Below are positions 1-8,339 of a stretch of 26,339 bases of DNA, piece after piece. The stretch is from positions 1 to 26,339 of the forward strand of contig CAISJA010000333.1 in the NCBI GenBank assembly GCA_903885525.1. Direction: 5' to 3'. This DNA is from an uncultured Opitutaceae bacterium (lineage in GTDB: Bacteria; Verrucomicrobiota; Verrucomicrobiia; Opitutales; Opitutaceae). The translations under genes and the position numbers were made by a program. Positions within the stretch are counted from its first letter, which is position 1. Every line of letters starts with the position of its first letter. The notes under the pieces are model-generated. The model was not told where the DNA came from and did not search any database. It was given only the letters and a program-made list of their open reading frames with translations.

Positions 1-655
1 CGCGGCGGCCGGACAGGCCGAGCTCCTGGCGGAGCCGGGCCGCCGGCTCCCGTGCGGCGGGGTCGAAAGGATCGAAGCGGCGATGGTCGACGGCATGGGG
101 GACCGGGTGCAACCGCTCCGGCGGGACCCCGTGGGCGAGGTAATAGGCGCGGTTGGCCTGACCGACGCAGGCCAGGGCGGCGAACTGGCGGAAGAGGGTG
201 CCGAGCAGGATGCGCCGGACCAGGCCCGGCCGTCCGCGGCCCAGCAGGTGGGAGTCGCCCCGCAGGATCACGGGCACGCCGTGGCACCGCGCCCACCCGA
301 GGGCCCGCAGGGGCGAGAGCCAATTGTAGCCGAAGAGCAGCAGGGCGTGCGGTTGGAAGCGGGCGAGACGGCGGGGCAGATCCGGATTGTCCAAGCCGCG
401 GAAGTGGTGGGTGCCGGGGTCCTCCGCCCGGTTGGGCACGAATTCATGGTCATAGCCGCCGAGCAAATCCACATCCCAGCGGAAAGTGGTGCCGAACTGC
501 CGGTCGCGCTGCGGGGTGACGCCAAAATCCCAGAGGTAAAACACGCGCAGCTGCAGGCCGGTGTGCTGCTGCAGCCACGCGAACCAAGGGCTGTAATACT
601 GGATCGGGTGCGAGAGCACGACCGCCAGGCGCAGGGGAGAGGCGGGAGGGCTCAT
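1..655 (-). CDS. GT4-type glycosyltransferase, N-terminal part (runs off left edge)
   Basis: This reading frame is open from an ATG at 655 to the left edge of the window, giving 218 residues without a stop; the C-terminal half lies outside. The start is MSPPASPLRLAVVLSHPIQY, whose hydrophobic strand followed by SHPIQYYSPWF is typical of the N-terminal Rossmann domain of GT-B glycosyltransferases of the GT4 group. Later segments (LLFGYNWLSPLRAL, PVILRGDSHLLG, and VGQANRAYYLAHGVPPERL) match the usual layout of the acceptor-binding domain and the linker into the donor domain. The predicted role is cytoplasmic transfer of a sugar from a nucleotide donor to a growing glycan. Its ATG overlaps the stop of the polymerase gene in an ATGA (652-655), so it belongs to the same transcript. 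The donor-binding E-x7-E region is not in the window, so substrate cannot be guessed. Confidence 0.82.
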   Translation of the reverse strand, partial: MSPPASPLRLAVVLSHPIQYYSPWFAWLQQHTGLQLRVFYLWDFGVTPQRDRQFGTTFRWDVDLLGGYDHEFVPNRAEDPGTHHFRGLDNPDLPRRLARFQPHALLLFGYNWLSPLRALGWARCHGVPVILRGDSHLLGRGRPGLVRRILLGTLFRQFAALACVGQANRAYYLAHGVPPERLHPVPHAVDHRRFDPFDPAAREPAARLRQELGLSGRR

Positions 656-2202
656 GGCTCGTTCGGGCGCCGCAGGCGCTGCTTTTCGACGAAGGGCAGG
701 CAGGTGAGCCAGATAGGGATGATGGCCTGAAACGTGGAGGTGACGAGCACGCTGGCGACCATTTCGTAGGAATTGATGACGCAGAGGAAAACCGTGAAAC
801 AGATGAATCCCTCCAGCGACAGCACCAGCTTCCGCACGGTGAAAATTTCCAGCCAGGCGCAGAGCCAGCCCAGAAACACCCCGAGGATGATCGGGCCGGA
901 GAGGGCGCCGAAATTGCCATACGCCTCGGCCAGCAGCCCCCAGGCGATGTAGGTCTCGTAGGTGGAAGTGAGATCCTGGCGGCCAAAATGCACGTTCAGG
1001 ATGACCTGCCCTTCATGGGCCCGGGGCTTGTCGTTCCAAAAAATCCGGGGCACGAGCAAGGGGGGGATCAGGGCATAGGTCTCACCGTGCAGCGGAGTCA
1101 TGTGCCCGTTATCCATCGCATCGATGACGTAGAGCAGATTCTGCAGATTGTTGATCCGGTCGAGCAGGCTCTGCCCGCTCTTCGTGCTGTCGGCGGATTT
1201 TTTTTGCCGTTGGGCGGCATCGGGATCTGCCGTGCCGGTGATGATGTCCCAGCTGGCCTGCGTCCATTCGAGGTAGACGGCGGGCAGGCGGCCGAGCGGA
1301 AGCTGGGCACGGGCGGCACCCTCCTCCGCCTGCCAGTAGCGTTCGCGCATGACGAATTTACCGAGGTTGAAATACCCGAACAGGAGCATGATCACGATCA
1401 GGAATTTCCAGGGTATCCGTCCGGTGCTCCAGAGCAGCCCGATGAAAACCGCGCCGACGGTGATGGCGGCCGCCGACAAGAGAAAGCCGGCGGCGATCAT
1501 CAGGCAATTGACGGCGAGCAAGAGCCAGAACAAGGCCTGCCGCTCCGGGGCCAGATCCCCCGGGCCCACCAGCATGGAGATGAGAAAAAATCCACACGTG
1601 CCGACTCCGGAGGAAACGGCATTGACAATGGGATAACTCCCGAGGGGCAGGGCAGAATAGATCAGGCTGTTCAGTTCCGTGGCCTGGATGAGCTGAAAAG
1701 CCGTCGACGCGGCCACGAGCATGAAGCCCAGCTGGCTGAGGCGCGGCAGGTCATCCTTTTGGAAGCCTTGCAGCGCGTGGGAATACGCCGAACCCGGCAC
1801 CAGGGTTGCCATGAAAATCCGCCAGGACAACGTGAGGCTGAGGGAAAAGACCAGCACCTCGACCCCGGCCCGGGTCAGCACCTCCGGAGCGTAGGTTCGC
1901 AGCACCTCGTGGTCCACGATGATGGGCAGGGCAAAGGTCGCGAAATGCTGCAGGACGAAGACCGGCAGCATGGGCAGGCCGATCCCCCGGCCGGACCAGA
2001 CGGCCAGGGCGATCCAGGTGCCGAGCGCAATCAGGGCGTAGGCCAGCATTCCCGGGCTTTGGGTGAACCAGAGCACGGCGCTCTCCGCCGCGAGCACCAG
2101 GGCGACGGCGGCCAGATGGCCGCGCAGATTCCTCCGCAAGCCCTCGGCAACATCGCCGAGGGTCATGAGGCGGTCGAAGCTACGGGCGGCGAGGGGGGAC
2201 AT
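652..2202 (-). CDS. Wzy-like oligosaccharide repeat-unit polymerase / O-antigen polymerase-type membrane protein
   Basis: This is a 516-residue integral membrane protein with roughly eleven to twelve hydrophobic segments, at about 30-48, 52-70, 78-97, 113-134, 158-172, 190-213, 223-260, 265-282, 432-452, 463-478 and 482-502. A long polar loop at about 283-420 carries VPRIFWNDKPRAHEGQ and then TYIAWGLLAEAYGNFG. A Pro-Arg-x-x-Trp-x-x-Lys-Pro block followed by a Gly/Asn-rich helix is what I associate with Wzy-type polymerases and related O-antigen polymerase/ligase proteins, which join undecaprenyl-linked repeat units on the periplasmic side. Family assignment rests on topology and this loop because primary sequence in these families is poorly conserved; an O-antigen ligase-like role is the main alternative. 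It starts 43 bases after the stop of the upstream GT4 gene and overlaps the next gene by ATGA. No Shine-Dalgarno motif is visible before the ATG. Confidence 0.75.
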   Translation of the reverse strand: MSPLAARSFDRLMTLGDVAEGLRRNLRGHLAAVALVLAAESAVLWFTQSPGMLAYALIALGTWIALAVWSGRGIGLPMLPVFVLQHFATFALPIIVDHEVLRTYAPEVLTRAGVEVLVFSLSLTLSWRIFMATLVPGSAYSHALQGFQKDDLPRLSQLGFMLVAASTAFQLIQATELNSLIYSALPLGSYPIVNAVSSGVGTCGFFLISMLVGPGDLAPERQALFWLLLAVNCLMIAAGFLLSAAAITVGAVFIGLLWSTGRIPWKFLIVIMLLFGYFNLGKFVMRERYWQAEEGAARAQLPLGRLPAVYLEWTQASWDIITGTADPDAAQRQKKSADSTKSGQSLLDRINNLQNLLYVIDAMDNGHMTPLHGETYALIPPLLVPRIFWNDKPRAHEGQVILNVHFGRQDLTSTYETYIAWGLLAEAYGNFGALSGPIILGVFLGWLCAWLEIFTVRKLVLSLEGFICFTVFLCVINSYEMVASVLVTSTFQAIIPIWLTCLPFVEKQRLRRPNEP

Positions 2203-2245
2203 CAGGAGGATTGTTTTTGTTGGCGGCGGTCGTGCCGATTCCGGT

Positions 2246-3574
2246 TCAGGGGAGGGGCGCGCCGAGGGCCGGGGTCGCCGGGAGGGATAGGGCGTACTCG
2301 AAGAACGTGCACTGACGGGCGGTGCAGGCCCGGGCCGAGAGATGCGACTGGAACCAGGCTTCCTGCCCTGCGGTGGCAGGAAGCCGCCCTTCCGCCGCGA
2401 GGGCGAGGAGCCAAGCGACTTCGTGCGGCGGGGCCGTTTCCAAGCCGGGGGAGAGGAGGCTGACCACCTGACAGGCGTGGAGCTGCCCGAGCAGATACTG
2501 CAGCAGACTGCCGTGATGGGCGAGACCCAGAATCGGGCGCTGGGTCAGATAGCACGGGTAGATTTTGGAAGGCGAATAGGCGAGGTCATCCGAGCCCAGA
2601 ATCAGCAAGGCATCCGCAGCCTGCATGAGGCGCAGGGAGTCCAGATAGCCGATGCGGTAGGGCATTTCCTCGACCAGATCGTCCACCCCGTAGGCCTCGG
2701 CGATGGGCCGGGCGGACAGCACGGCCATTTTCGGCTGCGCGTAGCTCGTGCCCACGAAGTGGAGGCGGAGACGGTCGGCCAGGGCGGGCTGCTGCATCCG
2801 CAGGCGCTTCAGGCCGGAGAAAAGCACGCGGAGCGCGTGGCTGAAGCCCGGCCCGAGTGCGCCGGCCGCCACCAGGTGGATTTTTCCCGCGGGGGCGAGC
2901 TGTCCCCGGCCCGGCTGACGGCGCAGGAAATCGAAATCCGCCTGCGGCGCCCCGAAGGGGATGACTTGGGTGGGCTTGGCCCCGAACCACGGGTAGCGGG
3001 CGCCAAGGTTGCGGAAATAATAGTGCGAGACGCTGATGAATCCCTTCGCCCCGCGGAAAGTGCGTTCCTCAAACATCCAGGCGGTCAGGCGGGCAAACTG
3101 GTATTTCCAGCCGCCGGGCGGACGGGGCGAACCCGGGCGCTCGTAATAGTCGCTCCGCCACGGGTCTTGCAGGTCGATGACATAGGGCACGCCGAAGCGC
3201 CGCTGCCAGAGCAGCCCCAGCGGCATGACCATGAACTGCGTGGTGCTGAAAAAAACCAGGTCGAAATGCCCTTCCCGCAACAGGGCGCAGGCTTTCCGAT
3301 GCAACGCGAGGAGGCAACGCAGCCCCAGATTCTGGATGCCGAGCAGGCGCGTGTACTGGAGCGGCAGGGCCTCGCAGTAGTGCACCGGCACGTCGGTCGG
3401 GAGGCTTTCCTTGAGCGATTCGTCGTGCCAGTCCGCCCGATGCCGGGGATGCACGGCCAGGACGACGGCATCCCAGCCGGATTCCCGGTAAAAGCGCAGG
3501 CTCATCCGGATGCGCTGGCAGTCCGGAGCGTTGACCGGAGGGAAATGCGGGCTGATGAGCAGGACGCGCTTCAC
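2246..3574 (-). CDS. GT4-type glycosyltransferase, paralogue of the gene at 4374-5747
   Basis: Starting from GTG at 3574, this 442-residue protein begins MKRVLLISPHFPPVNAPD, which aligns residue for residue with the start of the neighbouring paralogue (MPRLLIVSAHFPPVNTPD). Shared blocks include STTQF, MPLG, FGVPYVIDLQDPW, SDYY, PRPPGGWKY, SVS, WFG, FGAP and YSPSKIYP. The N-terminal Rossmann strand and the aromatic/Pro-rich middle fit GT-B enzymes of the GT4 superfamily. In the donor-binding region the expected E-x7-E is degenerate (GSDDLAYSPSK). The likely job is adding one sugar to the lipid-linked glycan in the cytoplasm. An alternative GTG at 3640 overlaps the deacetylase stop as GTGA and would add 22 Pro-rich residues; homology favours 3574, but the coupling pattern of the operon favours 3640. 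Neither start has a Shine-Dalgarno motif. Confidence 0.82.
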   Translation of the reverse strand: MKRVLLISPHFPPVNAPDCQRIRMSLRFYRESGWDAVVLAVHPRHRADWHDESLKESLPTDVPVHYCEALPLQYTRLLGIQNLGLRCLLALHRKACALLREGHFDLVFFSTTQFMVMPLGLLWQRRFGVPYVIDLQDPWRSDYYERPGSPRPPGGWKYQFARLTAWMFEERTFRGAKGFISVSHYYFRNLGARYPWFGAKPTQVIPFGAPQADFDFLRRQPGRGQLAPAGKIHLVAAGALGPGFSHALRVLFSGLKRLRMQQPALADRLRLHFVGTSYAQPKMAVLSARPIAEAYGVDDLVEEMPYRIGYLDSLRLMQAADALLILGSDDLAYSPSKIYPCYLTQRPILGLAHHGSLLQYLLGQLHACQVVSLLSPGLETAPPHEVAWLLALAAEGRLPATAGQEAWFQSHLSARACTARQCTFFEYALSLPATPALGAPLP

Positions 3575-3636
3575 AAGGCGGGGCGGCGGCGGGGCTGGAG
3601 TTGGGTGCTGGGGGCGTGCTTCATCGGCAGGCGCGT

Positions 3637-4377
3637 TCACGAGTGGGATTGGAAATAAAATTCCGTGGGCGAGGCGGCGCGATCCCGCAGGACGGCCGGC
3701 AGCACGAAGGCCGGCTCCGGGCCGGCCGGGGAGGTTTGGGAAACGTGGCAGGCCAGCGCCTGCCGTTTGCGCGCCAGCCAGTCGGGCGGCAGCTCCAGCC
3801 GGACATTGCCCCCGGGCCGGAACAATCGGCCGCGCAAGCGGAGCGCATTCCACCAGGCCCACACCGGATATTCCCAGACCACGGGAGTGCAACCGGTGGC
3901 GGCGAGGGCGGCCCGGCCGATCCGAACGGCGGCATCGTGCTCAGTGCTGCCGCCGCCGAGAAAAGGGAGAAAGATTTCGGCGGGGCGCACCGTGCGGAGC
4001 AACTCTGCCAGCTGGTCCTGCAAAGCCCGGGCTTCGCCGGGCTCCAGCCGATCCAGCCGTCCGTCCGGTGCGCCCAGGAAATGCGCCGAGTCCGGCGGGA
4101 GGCCGAGGGCCGCGAGGGCGGCGCAGGCTTCCCCGGTGCGGCACCGGCCCAAAGCCGCGCTGGAGCCGGCACCGGCGCTGTCGGTGAGAAAAGCGACGGC
4201 CACGCGCTGGCCGGCGGAGGCCTTGGCGGCGAGCAGGCCGCCGCAACCGAGGGTTTCGTCATCGGCGTGGGGGGCGACGACGAGCACGGGGGCGGGGCGG
4301 AGGACGTAGTGGCGGCTGCCGAGCCGCAGGAGGGCGGCCATGGCATGGGCGAGCAGCCGGCGGAGCGGTTCCTTCAT
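3637..4377 (-). CDS. PIG-L / LmbE-family N-acetylglucosaminyl deacetylase
   Basis: This 246-residue protein has the hallmark metal-binding motif PHADDETLGCGG at residues 36-47 (family form AHPDDE), a following LGAPDGRLDRL segment at about 101-111 and EIFLPFLGGGSTEHDAAV at about 134-151. PIG-L/LmbE proteins are zinc-dependent hydrolases that remove N-acetyl groups from GlcNAc-type sugars, including MshB, PIG-L and several polysaccharide-pathway members. The second motif, normally HxDH, is reduced here to EHDAAV, so ligand geometry may differ. The gene sits between two paralogous GT4 genes and overlaps the upstream one by ATGA at 4374-4377, which fits deacetylation of an amino sugar laid down by one of those transferases; that substrate link is inference. 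The ATG at 4377 is chosen because of the overlap; longer frames upstream only run antisense-like through the neighbour. Confidence 0.88.
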   Translation of the reverse strand: MKEPLRRLLAHAMAALLRLGSRHYVLRPAPVLVVAPHADDETLGCGGLLAAKASAGQRVAVAFLTDSAGAGSSAALGRCRTGEACAALAALGLPPDSAHFLGAPDGRLDRLEPGEARALQDQLAELLRTVRPAEIFLPFLGGGSTEHDAAVRIGRAALAATGCTPVVWEYPVWAWWNALRLRGRLFRPGGNVRLELPPDWLARKRQALACHVSQTSPAGPEPAFVLPAVLRDRAASPTEFYFQSHS

Positions 4378-5747
4378 GGCTGGTGGGGCGGCGATTCCGG
4401 CAGGGCGGACCAGTATTCGCTGTTGCGCAGGGGGGCGTGGTCCGGGTGTTGGAGCGAGATGATCGCATTGAAGATCGCCAGCTGCTGCGCCGCGATGGCG
4501 GCGGCCGTGTACTTGGCCTCCAGCCTGGCGGTGTCGGGCGGCGGCCCGAGGGGATCGGCCGGATGGGTGGAAAAGCGGCGGAACAGCTCGGCCAGTTGCG
4601 CGGCCGCCGCGGGATCGGAGTGTGCTCCGGGCTGGAAACGCACGAGGGCGGCGCCGCCCAGCTCCTCCAGCAGGCTTTCGAGGACGCTCCCGGCGGGGGC
4701 AAGCGCCACGGCGGGGCGCCCGGCGTACAGCGTGGGGTAAACCTTGGAAGGCGAATAGGCGCGGTCGGAGGAGCCGAGCAAGAGGCAGAGATCGCTTTCC
4801 AGCAGCAGGCGGAGGGAATCGAGGTAGCCGATGCGCGCGGGGTGTTCGTGCACCAGGTGTCCGATGCCGTGGCGCGCGGCGATTTCCGTGGTTGTCGCCC
4901 TGGCCTGGGCGACCGGGGCATAGGAGCTGCCGAAAAAGAACAGTTCGATCGGCCGGGCCGAATGCCGGAGCATGGCCACCGCGGCAAAGAGGGTTTCCAA
5001 GGCGGGCTGGATGTCCGGCCCCAGGCGGCCCGCGTACGCGATCTTGAGTGTGGGCGTGGCGGGCAGCAGACGGGGTTGGCTTCCGTGCCTGGCCCGGGCG
5101 AGGATGAAGTCGGCATCGGGCGCGCCGAAGGTCAGCACGCTGGAATAGTTGCCCCCGAACCACGCGTAGCGCCGCCGCAGGGTGTCGAGGTAGCTGCTGG
5201 AGACGCTGAGCACATGGGCGGCGCGGCGCAGCGTCCAGCCCTCGAACAGGCGGGCCGAGACCTGGGCGAAAAAATATTTCCAGCCGCCCGGTGGCCGGGG
5301 CGCCCCCGGCTGGCTGTAATAGTCGCTCAGCCAAGGGTCCTGCAGGTCGATCACATAGGGCACGCCGAATTCGCGCCGCCAGAGGCGCCCGAGCGGCATG
5401 AGGATAAACTGGGTCGTGGAGAAATAGACGACATCGAAACGCTCCCGGCGCAGCAGCCTCGCGCCGGCCCGATGGAGAAACGGCAGCGAGCGCAGGCCGA
5501 GGTTGTTAATCCCGAGCCAGCGCGTCCAGCGCCGGGAGAAGATCGGTGTCCGCACGATGATGACGGCGCGCGGCACGGTCGCGAGCAGCTCCGGCTCCAG
5601 CGGGGCGATCGGCTCATGATCGTCGACGGTCAGGACCACCACCTCCCATCCCGCATCCACAAAATGGGGGAGGCTCATGCGGACGCGCTGCATGTCCGGC
5701 GTGTTGACCGGCGGAAAGTGGGCGGAGACGATGAGCAGCCTGGGCAT
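4374..5747 (-). CDS. GT4-type glycosyltransferase, paralogue of the gene at 2246-3574
   Basis: The 457-residue product starts MPRLLIVSAHFPPVNTPD at an ATG preceded by a C-rich leader (ATCCCC) rather than a Shine-Dalgarno motif. It carries the N-terminal GT-B strand and HFPPVN turn, the blocks FGVPYVIDLQDPWLSDYY and PRPPGGWKYFFAQ, and a donor-domain region with IAYAGRLGPDIQ, LCLLLGSSDRAYSPSKVYP and GRPAVALAPAGSVLESLL. The layout is that of GT4-superfamily transferases, with an unusual Ser-Ser-Asp in place of the first Glu of E-x7-E. It is clearly homologous to the gene two positions downstream, and the deacetylase lies between them. The stop overlaps the deacetylase start (ATGA). It lies 61 bases after the stop of the next upstream GT4. 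Donor and acceptor are unknown. Confidence 0.85.
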   Translation of the reverse strand: MPRLLIVSAHFPPVNTPDMQRVRMSLPHFVDAGWEVVVLTVDDHEPIAPLEPELLATVPRAVIIVRTPIFSRRWTRWLGINNLGLRSLPFLHRAGARLLRRERFDVVYFSTTQFILMPLGRLWRREFGVPYVIDLQDPWLSDYYSQPGAPRPPGGWKYFFAQVSARLFEGWTLRRAAHVLSVSSSYLDTLRRRYAWFGGNYSSVLTFGAPDADFILARARHGSQPRLLPATPTLKIAYAGRLGPDIQPALETLFAAVAMLRHSARPIELFFFGSSYAPVAQARATTTEIAARHGIGHLVHEHPARIGYLDSLRLLLESDLCLLLGSSDRAYSPSKVYPTLYAGRPAVALAPAGSVLESLLEELGGAALVRFQPGAHSDPAAAAQLAELFRRFSTHPADPLGPPPDTARLEAKYTAAAIAAQQLAIFNAIISLQHPDHAPLRNSEYWSALPESPPHQP

Positions 5748-5808
5748 GGGGATGGCAGGGCGGCGGGTCAGGCGCGCGGGATATTTTTCTCCGGGGCGGG
5801 GGAGAAAT

Positions 5809-7065
5809 TCATCGGGAAAGCGGCACGAGGCGGCGGACCGAGGCGAGGAAGACGGATTGTTCGAAGTCCCAGTTGTAGCGTTCGCGTCCGAGGCGCCAGG
5901 CGGCGGCGCGTGCTTCGGTGCAGTGCCTGGGATCGCTCAAGAGGGCGTCGACCGTCCGGGCGGTCTCTCCATGCTCCGGCAGGTCGACCAGCCGGGCGGC
6001 GGCGCCGAGGCCGGGTGCCAGGAGGCGGTGGGCCCGCGTGGCCGAAAGGAGCTGGGGCAGCCCGGCGAGCAGGTAGATGAAACTTTTGTTCGCCAGGCAC
6101 AGATCGTGATTGGGGGTATTTGCTTCCTCGGTGGAGAGGCCAAGGTGGGCATGGGCGGCGAGACGGGCCATTTCGGTGGCCGGCCCGAGGGGCAGGAAAC
6201 GGATCGGCCGGGCCAGTCCGACCTCGCGGGCGAGCCGGTCGAGTCCGGCGCGGTAGTCCGGCCAGACATGGCCCCGGAGCTGCAATTCCACCGGGGTGTG
6301 CATCCGGGCTGCCGCCCGCACCATGGCCTCCAGCCCGCGGCCGGGCCCGACGGTCTGGGAAAACCAGTAGAGCACGGCCGGAGATTCCGCGGTGATGGGG
6401 GGCGGAATGGCAGGCTCGAGTGGTGCCTGGGAGAGGGGAAAAACATTCAGCAGGACCTGAGGGTTGACCCCGTGCTCCTGCGCGTACTTTTCTGCGATGA
6501 GGGGGGAGGCTGCGGTCAGGTGCCGGCAGGCGGGGAGCAGGCGCGACTGCAGGATGTGTGCGGCAGCGGCCAGGGCCGGGTCGCGCATGGCCTCCGCCGT
6601 TTCCCCGTCATGATAATCCTCGAGGTCGAAACCCGCCAGGGTGCCGGCGGCTTGCGCGGCGAGGACGGCCATGGGCAAGCCGGCCAGTTGGTGGCCGAGA
6701 TAAAGGTCGGCCCGCAGTCGCGCGGCCAGCCTGGTCTGGGCGATCGCGCCGGCGTACTGGACGCGCGCCGCTAGCCGGACCGTGGCGCCCGGTTTTGCCC
6801 GGATGAGGCGGCGGGCCAGTTGCCGCATGAGCTTCCGGGCCAAGGCTCCCGGTCCGTCGGTGGCGCTGAGGCGGGTGATTTGCCACGGGGCCTGCGCCAG
6901 CAGGGCATCGTCGAGCCGGTCGGACGGGGCGAAATTGCGGGCCGCCACAATGTGCACGCGGTAGCCGGCGGCGCTGAGCGTGTCGGCCTCCTTCAGGACC
7001 CGGGGTGTGGACGACACATGGCCGGCGGTCAGCAGGCAGATCAGCGGGGCGGGGCGGAGGCTCAT
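5809..7065 (-). CDS. GT4-type glycosyltransferase
   Basis: From ATG at 7065 this encodes 418 residues beginning MSLRPAPLICLLTAGHVSST. Recognisable GT-B/GT4 features are the N-terminal strand with TAGHVSSTPRVLKEADTL, the linker SPLIAEKYAQEHGVNPQVLLN, the donor-domain entry AVLYWFSQTVGPGRGLEAMV, LRGHVWPDYRAGL, and the terminal region HLGLSTEEANTPNHDLCLAN with KSFIYLLAGLPQL, which resembles a variant of the E-x7-E loop seen in glycan-locus transferases. The function is presumably transfer of one sugar to the lipid-linked intermediate. The start is fixed by an ATGA overlap with the upstream GT4 stop (7062-7065); the longer open frame upstream reads through the neighbour in the wrong frame and is Arg/Pro/Ala junk in composition. 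No specific substrate can be read from the sequence. Confidence 0.84.
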   Translation of the reverse strand: MSLRPAPLICLLTAGHVSSTPRVLKEADTLSAAGYRVHIVAARNFAPSDRLDDALLAQAPWQITRLSATDGPGALARKLMRQLARRLIRAKPGATVRLAARVQYAGAIAQTRLAARLRADLYLGHQLAGLPMAVLAAQAAGTLAGFDLEDYHDGETAEAMRDPALAAAAHILQSRLLPACRHLTAASPLIAEKYAQEHGVNPQVLLNVFPLSQAPLEPAIPPPITAESPAVLYWFSQTVGPGRGLEAMVRAAARMHTPVELQLRGHVWPDYRAGLDRLAREVGLARPIRFLPLGPATEMARLAAHAHLGLSTEEANTPNHDLCLANKSFIYLLAGLPQLLSATRAHRLLAPGLGAAARLVDLPEHGETARTVDALLSDPRHCTEARAAAWRLGRERYNWDFEQSVFLASVRRLVPLSR

Positions 7066-8336
7066 GGGGCCGGGGAAAAGAGACCGGCGGCGCGGAGCAC
7101 GGCCGCATGCTGGCGCCGGTAGTCGGACCATTGCCAGCCGGCGGCGGTGGCGAGGGCGGCCTCGCGCATCGCCCGCAGTTCGGGGCGGTGGGCGAGGCAC
7201 CACTCGACCCCGGCGGCAATGGCCGCGGGGTTCGCCGCCTCGATCAGCAACCCGTTTTCCTGCGCGCGCAGCAGGTCCGCCGCGCCGGCGCGGCGGGTGG
7301 TGATGACCGGCACCCCGCGGGACCACGCTTCCGCCACGACGAGGCCGAAGCCGTCGCAGAGGGTGGGGAACAGCAGGGCATCCGCCCGGCCCAGCCGGGC
7401 CAGCAGTTCCTGCCGCGGGACGGAGCCGAAAATTTCGACGCCCTCGGGCAAGGGGTGCATCACCCGGTCGGGCAGGGCCACCGAGCCGAAGATCTGCAGG
7501 CGAGCGTGCCGCCCGAGCCGGTGTTGCCGCCAGGCGTCGAGCAGGTAATGCGCCCCCTTGCGCACGCTGAACGTGCCCGCCCAGACGAGGGCCAGCGGCG
7601 ATTGCGGCGGGCCGCCGCCGGAGAGCGCCACGTCGCGGTCGGCGCACGGTGGTGAACCGCAGTGGAGCACGCGCACCCGGGAGGTGTCCAGCCCGGCCGC
7701 CGCGTAACTGTCCCGGGTGAGCTGCGAATTGGCGAGCACCACGCTGGCGGCCTGGAATTCAGCGCGCCGGCGCCGGAGCCGGTCCGGCTCCCGGGCGGCG
7801 ACCCAGCGCAGAAAGGGCGTGTTGAGCTCGGGGAAACGCGCCGCTTCCACTTCGAGCAGGTGCTGGACGAATCCAGGTTCGAGCGAAGTCAGGTCGTAGG
7901 CAACCGGCAGGCCCAAGGCGCGGGCGCGGGTGAATGTCGCCAGCGAACTGAATTCGTAGCCATAGACGCCGCTCAGGCCGGGATGCAGGCGGCGGGCGAC
8001 CGCGCAGTCAAAGGCCTGCTCGGCCCGCTCCCAGACCCAGTCATGAGCGCGGCCGTCGCCGCGGAGGAGACGGGCCACCGCCACGCGCACAGCCTCGCCC
8101 CAGGGGCGGGATTCGACCAGCTCGAGGGGTAACTCGGTGATCGCCCGCCGGGCCAAATCACGCTCCAAGTCGAAGCCGGCCCAGCGCGCGGCGGTGCAGA
8201 GGGCGCGCTGGCCGCGGGAGCCGGGATGGGCGCGGATGCTGGTGCAATAGCGGTCCAGTTGTCCCGCCTCGTGGAGCGAGCGCGCCACTTGCTGGATGAA
8301 ATTTGCCGCCATCGGATGGAAGAGCCGGACAGCCAT
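7062..8336 (-). CDS. GT4-type glycosyltransferase
   Basis: This 424-residue protein starts MAVRLFHPMAANFIQQVARS, where the FHP turn and following helix resemble the acceptor-side domain of GT4 enzymes. The linker VVLANSQLTRDSYAAAGLDT is followed by VRVLHCGSP, LALVWAGTFSVRKGAHYLLD, IFGSVPRQELLARLGRADAL and LCDGFGLVVAEAWSRGVPVI at about 326-345. The last is the E-x7-E donor loop with the first acid as Asp (D328, E336). This is one of the clearest glycosyl transferases group 1 proteins in the locus. It starts three bases after the stop of the upstream GT2 gene, and its stop overlaps the next gene by ATGA, so it is probably translated with both neighbours. The sugar it transfers cannot be read from the sequence. 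Confidence 0.9.
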   Translation of the reverse strand: MAVRLFHPMAANFIQQVARSLHEAGQLDRYCTSIRAHPGSRGQRALCTAARWAGFDLERDLARRAITELPLELVESRPWGEAVRVAVARLLRGDGRAHDWVWERAEQAFDCAVARRLHPGLSGVYGYEFSSLATFTRARALGLPVAYDLTSLEPGFVQHLLEVEAARFPELNTPFLRWVAAREPDRLRRRRAEFQAASVVLANSQLTRDSYAAAGLDTSRVRVLHCGSPPCADRDVALSGGGPPQSPLALVWAGTFSVRKGAHYLLDAWRQHRLGRHARLQIFGSVALPDRVMHPLPEGVEIFGSVPRQELLARLGRADALLFPTLCDGFGLVVAEAWSRGVPVITTRRAGAADLLRAQENGLLIEAANPAAIAAGVEWCLAHRPELRAMREAALATAAGWQWSDYRRQHAAVLRAAGLFSPAP

Positions 8337-8339
8337 CGG

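Noticed and set aside
988..3658. Long plus-strand frames (988-2463 and 2342-3658)
   Set aside because: Both are antisense to the membrane polymerase and GT4 genes; they are rich in Gly, Gln, His and Arg and have no domain.
4383..6080. A 565-codon plus-strand open frame
   Set aside because: Antisense to the GT4 at 4374-5747 and the end of the next GT4; no recognisable domain and biased composition.
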